From: Polytrichum commune
Taxonomy: Eukaryota > Streptophyta > Polytrichopsida > Polytrichales > Polytrichaceae
Assembly: GCA_950295325.1 (NCBI GenBank)
Contig: OX485804.1
Span: forward strand, 11,160,001-11,224,000
Reading direction: 5' to 3'
Length of the DNA: 64,000 nt
Numbering within the stretch: the stretch's first letter is position 1; the number at the start of each line of letters is the position of its first letter. The notes under the pieces are model-generated. The model saw only the letters and a list, made by a program, of their open reading frames with translations, had not been told where the DNA came from and made no database searches. Below are positions 22,475 through 34,867 of this stretch, piece after piece. A program made the position numbers and the translations under genes.

Positions 22475-23723
22475 TTGAATCAAGTGCAGGTTCTAGGAAT
22501 AGTACAAAGTCAAGTTACAAAGTCAAGTCAATGTTTACACTTAAGCTAACAAGCTACATGAGCCTCATGCAGCTGCTTTTTATCATTGGACATCTTTATT
22601 TGTTAAGGTAGGCAAACTTATTTCCATTACCCGAAAGCAATTTTGCATAAGTGTAGTACAAGTGTGATATGGGGAGTGAACTTTAATAGGGTTGGAAATT
22701 GATATCATAATACTCAACAAAAAAATTACAATTCGTCTCAAAGTTATGAAATCACTGTAAATTTTCAAAGGCAAGATTCTCTCCCAACCTATATTCACAG
22801 CATAGGTTGATGTATCTCCAAAAACTGGGAGAGGAAAACTTAAATACAATTAGTGTCTTTTTAACTTACCTTTCCATCCCACAAAATGTGAAAGCTACAT
22901 ATTTGATTCTTCATGGCTTGCCCACCATTAGAAAATGATAACTACACGTGGAACTTCACGATTTTGGGAGACTCCATGTACTTATATTTATGTATTTAAT
23001 TTTAGGGGGGGGGGGGGTGTGCTATCGGAAATGAGTATGTCTGCCATATGTATATGGCACTTGGCTTATACTTAAGAACGGACTTGAAAGTTATAAAAAT
23101 TTTGTTAAAATGAGATAGGACCGTGCGGTCAAACTATAGAACAAATCGTAGGTCCAATAGTAATCACAAGTAGGAGGGTTTATGTAATCAAGTACAACAA
23201 AAGAGAATCTTTATTTTGACCTTTTAACTTTTTCGCATTTCAATTCTTGAAGGTTTCAGAGGCCGTATCCGGGCCTTGAAATGTCATATGGAGAGATTTG
23301 AGATCACTTAATGACATATAAGATAAGATTATCAAGACTGACCCAATTTGGAATTTTGCGTTTCACATATAATACAAGTTATATTGTACTAAATATGTAA
23401 TCGTAAAATTGTCTAGCTTCTTTCTTTTCTTTTCCTTTCCACTTTTCTAGTTTTTAGCTAATAAAAACCACAATGTCAATACCAACAACCAATATTTTTT
23501 TACTACGACTTATCAAGTTTTGTTACATGTTTCCAATTCCTCTTGTACACTAGGACACAAGAGATTCTAACAATTCATCAACCAATCCATAGGTAGAGCC
23601 ACATGCATAGCATGTGTATATAAGTATGAGTGACTTGAAAAAGACAAATATACTGCGTGAAAGTAACTACAAATACGAGTCTATATATAAGACTTGTTCT
23701 CACCTTGTGAAGAGTTGGTCTAA
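22475..23723. other. Intergenic region with a poly-G run
   Basis: AT-rich, with no supported gene. A run of about 12 G at 23006-23018 is conspicuous in this composition. Minor open frames (such as minus strand 22583-22849) show no family resemblance. Confidence 0.4.
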
Positions 23724-24264
23724 GGGGTTGTTTACACCATGGACCATGAAGTCGTCCCGAGGCCGTGTAAAATCTATGATTGGTTGTTGAACTCGTCCCA
23801 GGATCACTTCAGTTTACACCAAGGAAACACTTGTCAAAGTGATCATGAAGATCAAGGTCCCCAAAAGAGATATTTTAAGGCCTACATTATCCACCGACAT
23901 GGTTCAACATGTTTTGTGATGGGAGAGGCAAAAGAGATGCTCTAGCTAGTAGAAAAGCCAAGGGCCCATGACAAAGAAATAATATTATAATAAATTTTTT
24001 AAATGAAATTTTTTTGGGTAAGAGAAGAAGTAAACAAGAGAAGACAAACGAATGATCAAAACTGCCCCTTTGAAACTTATATTTAAAAGAATCAACACAT
24101 TCACTTTTTGGTGCATGATCATTCCCTCTTGGTTTACATTCGGTTTACACCCAGTGAGGGGCCCAAAGGCTTTGTATTTGTATATTGATTTCTCAAGAAG
24201 TCGGACCATGGAAGATGGCCTTCTTCCATGCTCCGACTTCATGGTCCATGGTGTAAACGGGCCC
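23724..24264. mobile_element. MITE-like inverted-repeat element, about 541 bp
   Basis: The left end reads GGGGTTGTTTACACCATGGA and the inverse of the right end reads GGGCCCGTTTACACCATGGA. The match runs on through 'CCATGAAGTCG' for about 31 bp. The flanks are TAA on the left and TTA on the right, an imperfect match to a PIF-type target duplication. Near the right end a second palindrome (about 24200-24230) is built on 'gtcgga', 'catggaag', 'cttccatg' and 'tccgac'. No protein is encoded. Confidence 0.7.
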
Positions 24265-24689
24265 TTAGAAGCAAGAGTTGAAACTTGAGGAGCACGGGAA
24301 AGGGTTGATGGGGCCTGGAACTCCTTCGGTTTTCCAGAGCTCCACGTAGCAGCTTTTCGGATTGCCACACTCCTCACAAAAATTCAGCCGCCGCTATTCA
24401 TCGCCACCGCTCTCGCTCTTTCCACTCACTGTGCCTACTTAGCACACTCTGGGAACATTCTAAACTTTCGTCTAAATGAGATTTAAAGAAGGTGTGGAGC
24501 TGAATGAAACAACAGCACGGCAGGCATCGTGAATCCTTATGAATGCCTGTAGGGTTCGATGCTTTGATCCTTGGATGTTTTGAGACATTAGGTGCCGTGG
24601 GAGAGCGAGTGATTGTGTGCAACTTGTTGGGTAAATTGGGAATTGAGTGACATTCGTGTTGCTGGAGGGTTGGCATCGCGACGGCAATT
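24265..24689. promoter_or_regulatory. Upstream region of the methyltransferase gene
   Basis: This 425-bp stretch between the MITE end and the methyltransferase start codon must contain the promoter and leader. I see no clear TATA box. Open frames on the minus strand here have no family resemblance. Confidence 0.3.
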
Positions 24690-27600
24690 ATGAGTGCACA
24701 GATGGTGATTTCGGTGCCACGGCTGCCGTGCTCTACTCTTAATTCTCGTCATGGAACGCACCAGCTTGCCACAGTCTCGAATTCTTTCCAATCAATGTCG
24801 TTGTGGCTCCCGAGCGTAGGATACTTGAGGGGATCCACATGCCAGCTTCGGGATAGGGATTCGGCAGGAAGAGCTGTGAAGTCGACATTCACCCCGTATA
24901 CGGAAGAAATTGATTCTGTAGGTGAAGATTTATCGTCCTGTCCCGTTCCGTCCCGTCCTGTTCTGCGTTTCGCATTATCAGAATCTCTGGATCATTCGAT
25001 GCGAGAATTTGGAATTCTTGTCGCATCCTCTTGTTGTTTGATTCTATCGTGACGGAATTGAATATTAACTGAAAACCTAAGTGGAATCCCCTGAATGGTT
25101 GTACCAGGAACGAACCACCGGTGCAGAAGAGGAAGCATCGACGAGCGAACTTCTGTGTTGTCCAATCTGTTTCCAACCTCTCAGTAGAAAGGGTCCTGGA
25201 GGCCTTAACCGGTAAGTAAACCTAACATTTGATCTGTTGTGGCATCAAAATTGGTGTGCCATGTTAAAGTAGAGTGGGTTCCCATGACCTGTCATGCAGC
25301 AACTATGTGTCATTTCACACCCTCTCCCTCTCTAGTTGCCACCAAGTGATTGCAATACAATAAATGTGGGTTGATGATGAATAGTGTGGGACATGCTACG
25401 CCAAAGCATATATTTAGCATAATGGTTGTTGTTAGGCAGGGGTTAAGCAAAGCAATTTGCATTTTGTTGGTGCTTCTATTCCTGATCGGGCATGAGGAGG
25501 CATATTATCACCCACAATGCCATGGCATGACCACTATGTATGTTATTGGATATGAGTCACCCTGCCGCCAGCTATAGCATGCACTCAATACCTATGTCTT
25601 TATCTACTGCGGCTTGGTATGTAGGGTGCTTACTACATGCCGTGACATGGCCCCTTGCATCCATGACCTAGTTTGTAATGCTCATCCTCATCTAAGAAGT
25701 AATTTTTTTAATTTACATTGATGGGGAGCCTCTTACTCACGTTTGTTTAATTTAAGTCCACTTTACACTTGAGCTGTCAACTGGAGAGCTTGAATGTTTT
25801 CACCAGGCTTGTAACACATAGATGGTACCTTGATGAAAAGCCATGTGGAATGAATACGACAAGCTCGCGTTCAGAATCCTCAGCTACCTCAGGAAGGTCA
25901 CGTTGCGTAGGAGTTCAAGCTCTTTTTTTGGAAACCAAGCTAATTGTTTTTCAAGCATCTTTGGCTTGTCATGAGCTCTCTTTTGTTTAGTACCATTCCC
26001 TCCTTGTTATCTCACTTTGAGCATGGCCACTTTAAACTTGCTCAAACTATTAAGAGCTTGAGGATTGATTGGTCAAAGTTTCAATAGTTAGAGCTTTAGA
26101 TGAAAGCTTGTCAAATCGAAACATTAAACTACCAAAAGTTGTTGCAAGCGCAAGCTTTCAACTTGAGCTCTGGTGGAAAGGGTGCCTAAGACTTACTCTC
26201 AAGCTTGCCACTTGGATTTTGTGCAGATTTGCGATAAAAAGGTCAGGTTTCTCGTGCCCTCGATGCAAAAGGGGTTACTCAAACAGGGACGTGTATCTTG
26301 ACCTTACAGTTTTAGGAGACTCTCAAGAGTATAACGAAGTGTACACACCTGGGATTGAAGTTTTCAGGTACTAAGTCAGTCACCAGTTTTTTTTAAAGCC
26401 TTTAACAAAGCTTGTCCCATTCGCATTGAGTTTGTCAAGTCCTCAACCTATTCAACGGGTGCAACAGATTATACCATTTTTTGCCATTTTCGGAGCGTGC
26501 ATGTAAGTTTCAAACTTCTTGAGACTTGCGCAATCTCTAATTGTAAGTCAGGCAAGCTGTAAAGTTTAGTCATTGCACTCTAAATATGGGATTATCGAGA
26601 TGCAGCAGGTGAGGTTTTCATTCAATTTCAACAGTCCCTGATGTTTAATACATTCGGTGCAGAAATCCATTGGTCTCATTTGTGTATGAGAGAGGTTGGC
26701 GACAAAGTTTCTATAGAGCTGGCTTTCCAGGACCTGATGAAGAGGTAGGTTCCAGCTCATATGCAAACTCATTGATTATTTTATTACTATGTGAATTATG
26801 GATAAATCTCTGAATTCAAGATAATGAAACGTGGTTTCCTCCGCATCACAAGACTGAGTACAACTTCCAGCTTCATGGATAGTATCATGAAGTCATTTCA
26901 GACAATTTTTGTATTTGGAAAAATGACTCTAGTGATCATTATGCCTTCCATCTTTTATCATCTTACTTTTCAAAAAACATGTCGGACCTTGAAGGGTTAA
27001 TAGGTGCATTAGGAATTGCCTTATCTGTGCAGTTCAAGATGGCCCAAGACTACTTGAAGCCACAGAAGGGAGGGGTTCTGCTTGACGTAAGCTGTGGTAG
27101 TGGACTGTTTACCAGACGCTTTGTGAAAAGCGGTGACTACAAGGCAGTTATTGCTCTTGACTTTTCAGAGTCTATGCTTAGACAGACGAGCGAGTTCATC
27201 AAGAGTGATTCATCACTGTCAACTTCGTGAGTGCAAACCATTCGGTTACAGTATAAGACACGTGCTTTCAATCTTCAATTTTGGAATAGATACATACCCT
27301 TGCCAGATTTGCTCAGATTATTCACTTACAGAGGAACTGATATAATGGAAACTTGAAATTGAAATTGAGATTTGCAGGGATATAGCTTTGGTTAGAGCAG
27401 ATGTGGCGCGGCTACCATTTGGAACTGGAACTATTGATGCTGTACATGCTGGAGCAGCTCTACATTGCTGGCCGTCCCCAGCAGCTGGGGTAAGGGCCAC
27501 TTTGCACTATGGTGACCACTATGTAGTGCAAGTGCTTGAGGGCCTAGGAACTGACTTAAGATTGCTAACTAAATAATGACCATGCACAGATGGCAGAAAT

Positions 27601-27989
27601 CAGCCGAATACTGAAACCGGGTGGGGTGTTTGTGGCTACCACATTTCTCACGCCCATCCCTTATTTTGGTAACAATGACATACGAAAGGTATGTTGAAGC
27701 AACTTGGTCTGAACCTATATCTACTACACCTACATGTCATTGAGTTGAAACTATATCTACTCTTCGTGTCATTACGTGCAACCTATATGTACTGGAGTGC
27801 ACAGAGCAAGAAGTTTGATGTATGGTAAATGTAAATTTTCAGGTGCTAAAAACTGTTACAAGAACGAGCACCATTCGATATTGGGATGAAATCGAGTTGA
27901 AGGAGTTATGCTCAACTTGTGGACTTGTAGATTATAGCCAAATTCAACGTAGCAACTTCATCATGGTGTCAGCTAGGAAATCACCTTAA
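24690..27989 (+). CDS. Predicted plastid SAM-dependent methyltransferase with N-terminal zinc ribbon (At1g78140-like)
   Basis: Eight exons: 24690-24917, 25108-25211, 26227-26367, 26663-26744, 27033-27226, 27378-27489, 27590-27688, 27843-27989. They join in frame into 368 residues. Residues 1 to about 65 are Ser/Arg/Thr-rich and poor in acids, as in a chloroplast transit peptide. A zinc ribbon follows: CPIC (Cys94, Cys97) and CPRC (Cys121, Cys124). The class I methyltransferase core has motif I LDVSCGSG (202-209), an acidic residue after 'AVIALD', then VRADVARLPF, GAALHCWPSP and LKPGGVFVATTF. This matches the plant family annotated as uncharacterised methyltransferase At1g78140/At2g41040; the substrate is unknown. 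The ribbon sequence CPICFQPLSR resembles the start of bacterial RlmA as I remember it. The exon 1 donor (TCT|gtaggt) is the least certain junction. Confidence 0.9.
27490..27552. repeat. Mini inverted repeat abutting the splice donor of methyltransferase intron 6
   Basis: Directly after the exon 6 donor (GGG|gtaa) the intron reads 'gggccactttgcacta', a short loop, then 'tagtgcaagtg...gggcc' in inverse. The ends (taaGGGCC and GGGCCtag) resemble the MITE termini elsewhere in this window. The intron is only 100 bp, so this palindrome makes up more than half of it. Confidence 0.5.
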
Positions 27990-29132
27990 GATTTTGTCGT
28001 ATGCTGGAGTGGTTTGTTCTTACCTAAACAAACTGTATGGTAGATGTTTATTTATTTTGCAACTCAAAGAGTTGCGAGTTGTTTTTCCAAAGAACTGCTA
28101 TTTATGATTCCAAAGAGTTGGAAACTTTTCAAGTGTAAACCACTTTTACTCTTTACTGTGCCTATCCAGCTTTCATTTTCTGTACAGGTTTTCCACAGCG
28201 CTATATGTAAAATGGAGACCAAAATGTTCTGACTTAGGCTGCCATGAATTACAGGGTTTGTAATGCAATGCTCATTTGGACGATGCTAGTTACATTCACA
28301 TCCACATCGTCAACGTGTCACTTGATGACCTTGCACTACGCAATTTTCAAGAATATGTAAGGTGTAACTTCAATTATATTTGACCTAAACAACACCTTAA
28401 GACCAGTCTTAAGTTCTAATAAAAACTTGCATTATCATCCTCTCAATAAATAATTCAACCATCCTTAGTAATCACCTCACAAGTTAATGCTTGCTATGTA
28501 GGCTTGTAGCCTTCCTCAACAACTCTTTGCAACTGAAACCAGACATATAAGAGATGGAAAATTCCGGTTTCTGCACACCCTGATTCTTTGAGCATAACAA
28601 CCCCTTCAAAGCTTAACAATGATGTTTTCTCCTACAATAGCGTTATTCACTAAATTTCAGCACCAAAGTTCACACTTTCCCAACTTTTCGGCAAACCAGA
28701 GAAATCCACCAGTCACTCTAAATACGAAGCACTGGGTATGCATCTGTTATCCATCTTCATCAACGTTGCACACATTCTCTGCAGATGCAGTCTTTAGTCC
28801 TCTCATAACATTATCAAGAATTACAAAAAGCATGGGAAATCTGTCCCCTGGGATAACCAAAACTCAAAAGTAAGACAGGTGAAACCGCATTTTGGATCCC
28901 ATCCCTTCTACAACACAAAGTGAGCAAAAGTAAGAATGAAAACTAAGGCATGCTGGGGGCACTTCACCCCCAAAAAGTTGAAACTCCTTCACTATGACCA
29001 CCTCTTCCTACACAAAGAAACTGAACGTTGCACTCACAGTGATCTGACTATACATCCACTATCCCTCTCTGCAAGTGCTGATGTGTCAAAAAACGGTGCC
29101 TGAAACCTCCCTCCCTGCTAAGAAACTCTACA
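27990..29132. other. Convergent 3' region between methyltransferase and zinc-knuckle genes
   Basis: The interval between two facing stop codons probably holds both 3' untranslated regions. No gene is supported. The frame at 28619-28873 has no recognisable family. Confidence 0.45.
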
Positions 29133-31460
29133 TTACCATTGCTGATAACCCCCGCTGCGTCCTCCCGCAGAGTATCCACCGCTGCGATCCTCATAGCCAC
29201 CACCTGCACCATAACTGCCACCTTGGCTGGCACCATACTGAGATGTCTCATCATAACTGTTTCCAGTGTATCCACCAGCCCCGCCACTGCCGTAAGACCC
29301 GCCATAGCCACCTCCTCCTCGTGACCCATACCCTCCACCTCCACCACTACCCAGGGGGCATTCCCGAGAGAAATGTCCCTCCTGCCCACATGTGTAACAG
29401 GGCCGTCCACCGCCACCTCTGCCTCCTCCACCACCGAAGCTTCCCCCATATCCTCCACCGGCACGGCTTCCACCACCTCCTCCCCCATTAGGGCATTCGC
29501 GAGAGAAATGTCCAGCCTATCAAACAACAAAATATCATGTCAATGCCTCTCATACCACTCACAGGACCTATCCACAGCCTGCCCATTAATGTTCCTGTCA
29601 TCTCATTAACACACCACACAAAAGCACAATCTACCTCTATCCCCATGTAAAATAAGACCCTGCCACTAACTATTGGAATGGACAGATTGCACCAACCTCT
29701 CCACAGTTGTAGCATCCTTCACCTCCCTTTGATCCACCCTTCACATTTCCCCAGGTGTCACCATATGAACTTCCCCTTCCTCCATCGCGGTCACGGCCCC
29801 TACTGAAGCTGCTATATCCATCTGCCTCACCACCATAACCAGGAGCAGCTGCTACAGCCGGTGATCGCTGGTCTTCATCACGCCGTGGGCGTCTTGATCC
29901 ACCTGACTGAGCAGTTTGAACAGCTATCTTCTGCAGAAAGATCACAATTGCCAAAATATCAATGAAGGGTGCCTCTACTTGATCCGCAAGTACCATTCGG
30001 CATTCTACTCATGCAATCAGTGACATAGTCAAATAATGGTGCTCTGGTAGGAAGTTGGATCAGAACTGTCCAAAGGCATTTTAGCAACTACAACTTCCGA
30101 TATTATCACAAAAGAATACAACACACACAGGATATCTTACGACCAGCAATACGGAATCCTAACTACAACACTCAGACTGCTTCAAAGTGGAAGGCACCAA
30201 ACCTCAAATGAGGACAACAATTCGTCATATCTTTTCTCCAAGGCCCCCACTTCCTCCCGCAGCATCTTTGATTTCATAGGATCAACTTCCTTCTCGAGTT
30301 CACTCTTGGCAAACGCCAACTCTGCTTCTGCTGCTTTCTTGTCTTCACGTTGCTGTTCAGTCAACACAAGCTGCAACCAAACCAGCCGCTTGTCAATCCT
30401 TCCCCACTTCCAGTTCACAACAAAACTCTACCAAATCCCGCATCATCCCTCAGACAAGTAGAGTCTCCAGAACACCTCCAGTACACGAACCAGGATTCTA
30501 AATGCCAGCTGCACTCACAAATGCACTCTTTACTCGTATACACCACTCTTTCTTCCCAACCCATTTCACATTACTGCCTCATCATTTCCAGGAAAATCAG
30601 CACTCATTTCACTACACAATCACTGAAGGTATCCAGACACCATGTCCCAGATAATTCAAATTTAAACTACACAAAACGTGCACTTCATGATAGCCAGAGC
30701 TTTTACATTAGGCTTCCATTCCTTCGCAGCTTGCTCCTTGAGAACATCGGTCTCCTTCTTTCCTGTCCTCTCAGCAATAACTTGCTCCCGCGGTCTTGCA
30801 GCACCGAACGGATTAGGCTGCACCACAAACCCCAATTCTTAGTTGCACTACTACCAACTCCAACTATACATCATTCAAATGTCATCCCTTCTCATGCGAA
30901 CCAACTTCGTGTACCCTACACAAACCCTCTCGTGCAGGGTATTTCCAAGCATCGATTCTACTGTAAAGTGCCCAGGTTTCACACCCCGCCTCACCGTCTA
31001 TCAGCAAAAAATTAGTTTAAATTTCCCATTCTATGTACATGGAGGTAGCCACATGTACCAGGCAATCATACCACCGAAGCCACAATTTAGTCACGAGCCT
31101 AAGACTTCACATAATACGCTCTCGTGCCCTAAACTCAAGTCATTACATTTCTCAACCACCGCTGAGCACTGAATTCACGACCCAATCCATACTGCACTCG
31201 GCTCTCTTCCTGTCAACTCCCTCTAAAACCCTATCTCCGCCTCCCTTCATTCGGCTCCAGTCTCCGCATCTTGCAATGCCAGGAAGGAACGCCAACACAT
31301 AACACCGAGGCGCACAAACCAACTGCACCACAGATCCGCATAAACCATCCCCACGTACCTTGCTGGACTTCGCAGGCGACGGAGAGCTGTCAGAGAGAGA
31401 TCCACGAGGCTGGAGGCTGAGCTTCGGCCTGCCCGAGCCCTCGTCCTCCGCGTAGCTCAT
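29133..31460 (-). CDS. eIF4B/eIF4H-like N-terminus fused to a glycine-rich two-zinc-knuckle (CCHC) protein
   Basis: Five minus-strand exons, all phase 0: 31359-31460, 30707-30817, 30203-30370, 29697-29930, 29133-29516. They give 332 residues. The N-terminus has RPKLSLQPR, then [10 protein letters not shown], the pair of short motifs found at the end of animal eIF4H/eIF4B (RPxLxLxPR and FGxARPRE). A charged, probably coiled-coil segment follows (about 72-127: [18 protein letters not shown] onward). An Arg/Ser/Gly linker follows. Then come two CCHC knuckles of form C-x2-C-x4-H-x4-[15 protein letters not shown] (200-213, split by the last intron) and [14 protein letters not shown] (245-258). The tail is Gly/Tyr/Ser-rich with RGG-like runs, ending GGYQQW. 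The architecture predicts a single-stranded RNA-binding protein, possibly tied to translation. The exact function is not established. Confidence 0.88.
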
Positions 31461-31850
31461 CCTGCGCGGTTATTTCCTTCGCAATGAACAACGCTCCACA
31501 CGGAACTCCCCAGGCCGCAAACACGAACGGCCAAGAAGCTGGTTGCGTAAACGAGAATGGCGCACCTGCAAAGACCCTAGCGCAAGCAGCAGAGGCCGTA
31601 GAGGGCGAGGAAAGAGACGAGAAAAAAGAACGTCAGTCTGTGTCAGACCAAGTAGTGACAGAGGCGGCCCGGTGCGAGCAAGAATGATGATCTGAAGCAG
31701 GAAAAGAGAAAATGGAAAGCCGCAACAGCAGCAAATGCAAAGGAAGAAGAGAGAGAGAGAGAGAAATAGAGAGAGAGCGAAAGAGCAACACCAGAGAGGG
31801 AGAGAGAAGACAAGGAAGTTGCGGAAGCCACCCGCTTCCCCTCCCCCGCT
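31461..31850 (-). promoter_or_regulatory. Promoter/leader of the zinc-knuckle gene with GA/CT-rich tract
   Basis: At about 31745-31810 the plus strand is almost pure GA repeat, so the transcript-sense strand is CT-rich. It lies 285-350 bp upstream of the start codon. CT-rich leaders and GAGA-type tracts are common near plant transcription starts. The adjoining sequence (to about 31950) is unusually GC-rich for this window. Confidence 0.4.
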
Positions 31851-34800
31851 CAGGTCGAACCGATCCCCGCCCCCCGGTCTTCGCCTTTACCCGCCGGGTT
31901 TGCCCCGTTGGCCCGGCCCGTGACGCGATTTCCCGGCCGATGGTTCTGGTGACACTCAAAGCCGTTGGATCTCTCATCGGACGGCTTGGATTCGTGTCTG
32001 CTGGTGGATGCTTGTGAGCAAGGGCGGGTATCGTATGGGCCGTTGAATAATTACATCGGACGGCTAATGATCGAAATATCTGAACTGAAGTGCATGCAAG
32101 TAGCCTATTTCCGTAGATGCTTTGAAGGAGGCTTGGCAGTCGTTGGTTTAGGGTTTGGGGGTCTGCACAGTCATCCACAAAAACACTTGAATTTAAGTTA
32201 GAGAGTCTAGATACACATGACTCATAGAGTGTGGATTTACACAAAGGGTCCAAGACAAAAGAAACTCCAAAGTCTAGCAATCCTATTTGGTAGAGAGCAA
32301 ATTATTGAACCCTGGGAGTTTACACTAGGGTCTGGGTCCAAGGCATGACAAAATGAAGCAGCTCTAATGTGACATCACTTTACCGCCAATTTTTTAGGGG
32401 TCCCCACTCCAAAAATATTCTTCGTTTGAGAACCCATTTCCCAAGACTGGGTTCAATCTTGATGCCAACGATACGGTCCATGAAGGGGTGCTTGAACTCC
32501 AAGTCTTGCACTTGGACCCTAATGTAAACCAACTATTGTCATGGACCTTTGTGTCATCATCCATGTGCCCGTGCACATTAAGCCTAGTGTTATGTAATAC
32601 ATCATAAAAGAAAAATGCAAGCCGTGCTAAACTTAAAAATTCAAACAAATCCAAACAAATCCAAAGGCCATACACAACAAAATCAACATCCTACATAAGA
32701 TTATTAAGCAATGTGCGTTCATTCATGTAGGCCTCAAGAACATAACCATGGGATACCGCAAGTAGTGTAGATTCAATCATGTTATGTATTGCATATGCTA
32801 AGCTAACATAAGATTATGTAGATGGGTTTTAAATGGTCACAAAATTTTCTTCATCAGTCCACTTCTCCTAGGATATTGAACATGATTTTAGTATTAGATG
32901 ATTAGTCAATCCAAATCAAGGCCGCAATCATTCTCCTTATAATTTATGGAGCTCGTCTAATATATTCTTCATCATTAAATTGAAGATTCTCTTTCTTCTA
33001 AAATGATCATATAGTTGGTGACCCTTTTTATGTTGACTATTGAACCTAGAATGGTTAAATTCCTTCCGAGCAAGGAGTCCAATCTCTTTTAAACACATGT
33101 CTTTGTGGTGTCCATTCCTAGATCCACACACCACTCAGATATAAATATTCTATTAAGATAAGTAACCAAATGAGGGTTGCTTACTTCTACATGGACCCTA
33201 TGAGGTCACTCTTTTTAATCAAGCACCTATATGTGAGTGGTATATGACAAGGCTTTAACCCCTAACTTCCCAAGCAACCCATTTATGGTTGATGAATGAT
33301 TTCTTCCCTACATTAACCCCACCTAACTCATTCATTCACAATCAAATAACTATAAACATCAAGCCAACATGGACATCAGCCCATAAACCCATGACCAATG
33401 CAATTTGGAGACGATTAGAAGTGTAAAAAAATATCAAAGTGGGAAGTGGGAAGTGGGAAATGGTCTTGTTTTTGTGGTGTTAGGAGCCTATGTGAGGGTG
33501 TGGAATCCAATCAATGTTTGCCACTTAAATGCAAACTTTGCATCCCATTTGCATGAACATCAAAGATGTTTATTTTAGTAAGAATGAAACTTTTTTAATG
33601 TTCATGTAAAAATGGAATTTGCACTCATATCAACCATTCCGTCTAACATTTGGACAATTTATGGGATAGTCTACATGCTCCAAATGCAAGGTGACTAGCC
33701 TATTATGGTTTGCACATTTTGACATGAGAATTGGTGAATGTGCTCAACTATTGAGTTGCTCCAATCTAGTGGACATACATTACACTCTTTTTCCAAGTGA
33801 ATTTGATTGGTCAAAGACATTTTTTGGGGGATATAATAAGGCATCGTCTTGTGCATCACTTCCTTCAATTGCTATAATCTAAAGGTTCAAAGGATCTTTC
33901 GTGCCCTTTTTCCCTCAAAGTAGTTCATTTTCCATGTTTCAAAACTTGTCCATGAAAATTCCACAACCAACATTGAGTGGAATGCACTCAAAACAATCCT
34001 TTCATAGGCTTGGGGAGTTAAGGGTTAAGTTAAAGACATACATCAGAAAGACATGTGTTATAATGAGATTGGACACCACGATAGATTCAATAGTTAACGC
34101 AGTTGGGCTGCCCTATGTGATTGTTTGAAGAAGTACAGCACTATGTAAACAATTATTTTCACATGACAACAACCACTGTGCTCATATTGTAATAATGTGA
34201 GAAGTTGAGCGCTGTGTAATTGATGTACAGAACATAACAAAACTCAAGGAGGTGCCAGGTTACAAACACCTCTTCTCTAAGATGTACTAAGGTGTACATT
34301 TGGTGCAATGATACAGAGCCCATTCAAAGCTCTAAAAGCTATGATATCCATGGCTAAATCACCATCTATGTAATATCACCTTTCAAGCTATGAAACTCAT
34401 GGAATTGTGCGATGAAACTCACAAAGCCGATTTTAGATTTCAATACAACTACTGTGTAGTGGTGAGTGTGCCAAATTGCTGCAGCCCTCGAAAGTGGTTC
34501 AATTTATTGTACAGCTGATTGCAAATAAACCCAACTCGATGTCATGGGCTGAAACCTATAGATGAGCATTATTGTTCAGATTTGCAAAGTGCCCATGTTT
34601 GTGGACTTGGCAATTTGGAAAAGTCACTGCTCAGTGGCATAAAAAATAGCAGATGGCTTGGTGATGATTGTCATTCTTAGTGGTGCTCCTATAGTTCTAA
34701 GTGTATCACAAGCACCTAACCATCACTTTTCCCTTCACCCTAGTTCAAGGGTGGCCAGTTCAACAAATGGATAAAGTGAATATTACCTCTTGCAGAACCA

Positions 34801-34867
34801 GCAGTGAGAAGGAACCGCTACATACCTTTCTATCCTCCCTCAAGATTGCTTCGAAGCTGCATTTTTA
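31851..34867. other. Intergenic region, no supported gene
   Basis: This contains an R1 repeat copy (about 32940-33180) and otherwise AT-rich spacer. Plus-strand frames at 33691-33882 and 33901-34128 are unrecognised. A local triple 'gtgggaa' repeat lies at about 33440-33460. The end of the interval is probably the RPC3 3' untranslated region. Confidence 0.45.
32940..33180 (+). repeat. Dispersed repeat family R1, copy 4
   Basis: This shares 'tttatgttgactatt', 'tcttttaaacacatgtctttg', 'tggtgtcc', 'ccacacaccactca' and 'agataagtaacc' (diverged) with the copy at 6070-6240. Boundaries are approximate. Confidence 0.5.

Noticed and set aside
29075-29491. Plus-strand His/Pro/Cys-rich frames over the zinc-knuckle gene
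   Set aside because: They are the antisense shadow of the glycine-rich last exon of the minus-strand gene.
31643-32280. Minus-strand Ser/Leu-rich frames of up to 215 codons
   Set aside because: Produced by the GA/CT-rich tract and GC-rich leader upstream of the zinc-knuckle gene; low-complexity, no family.
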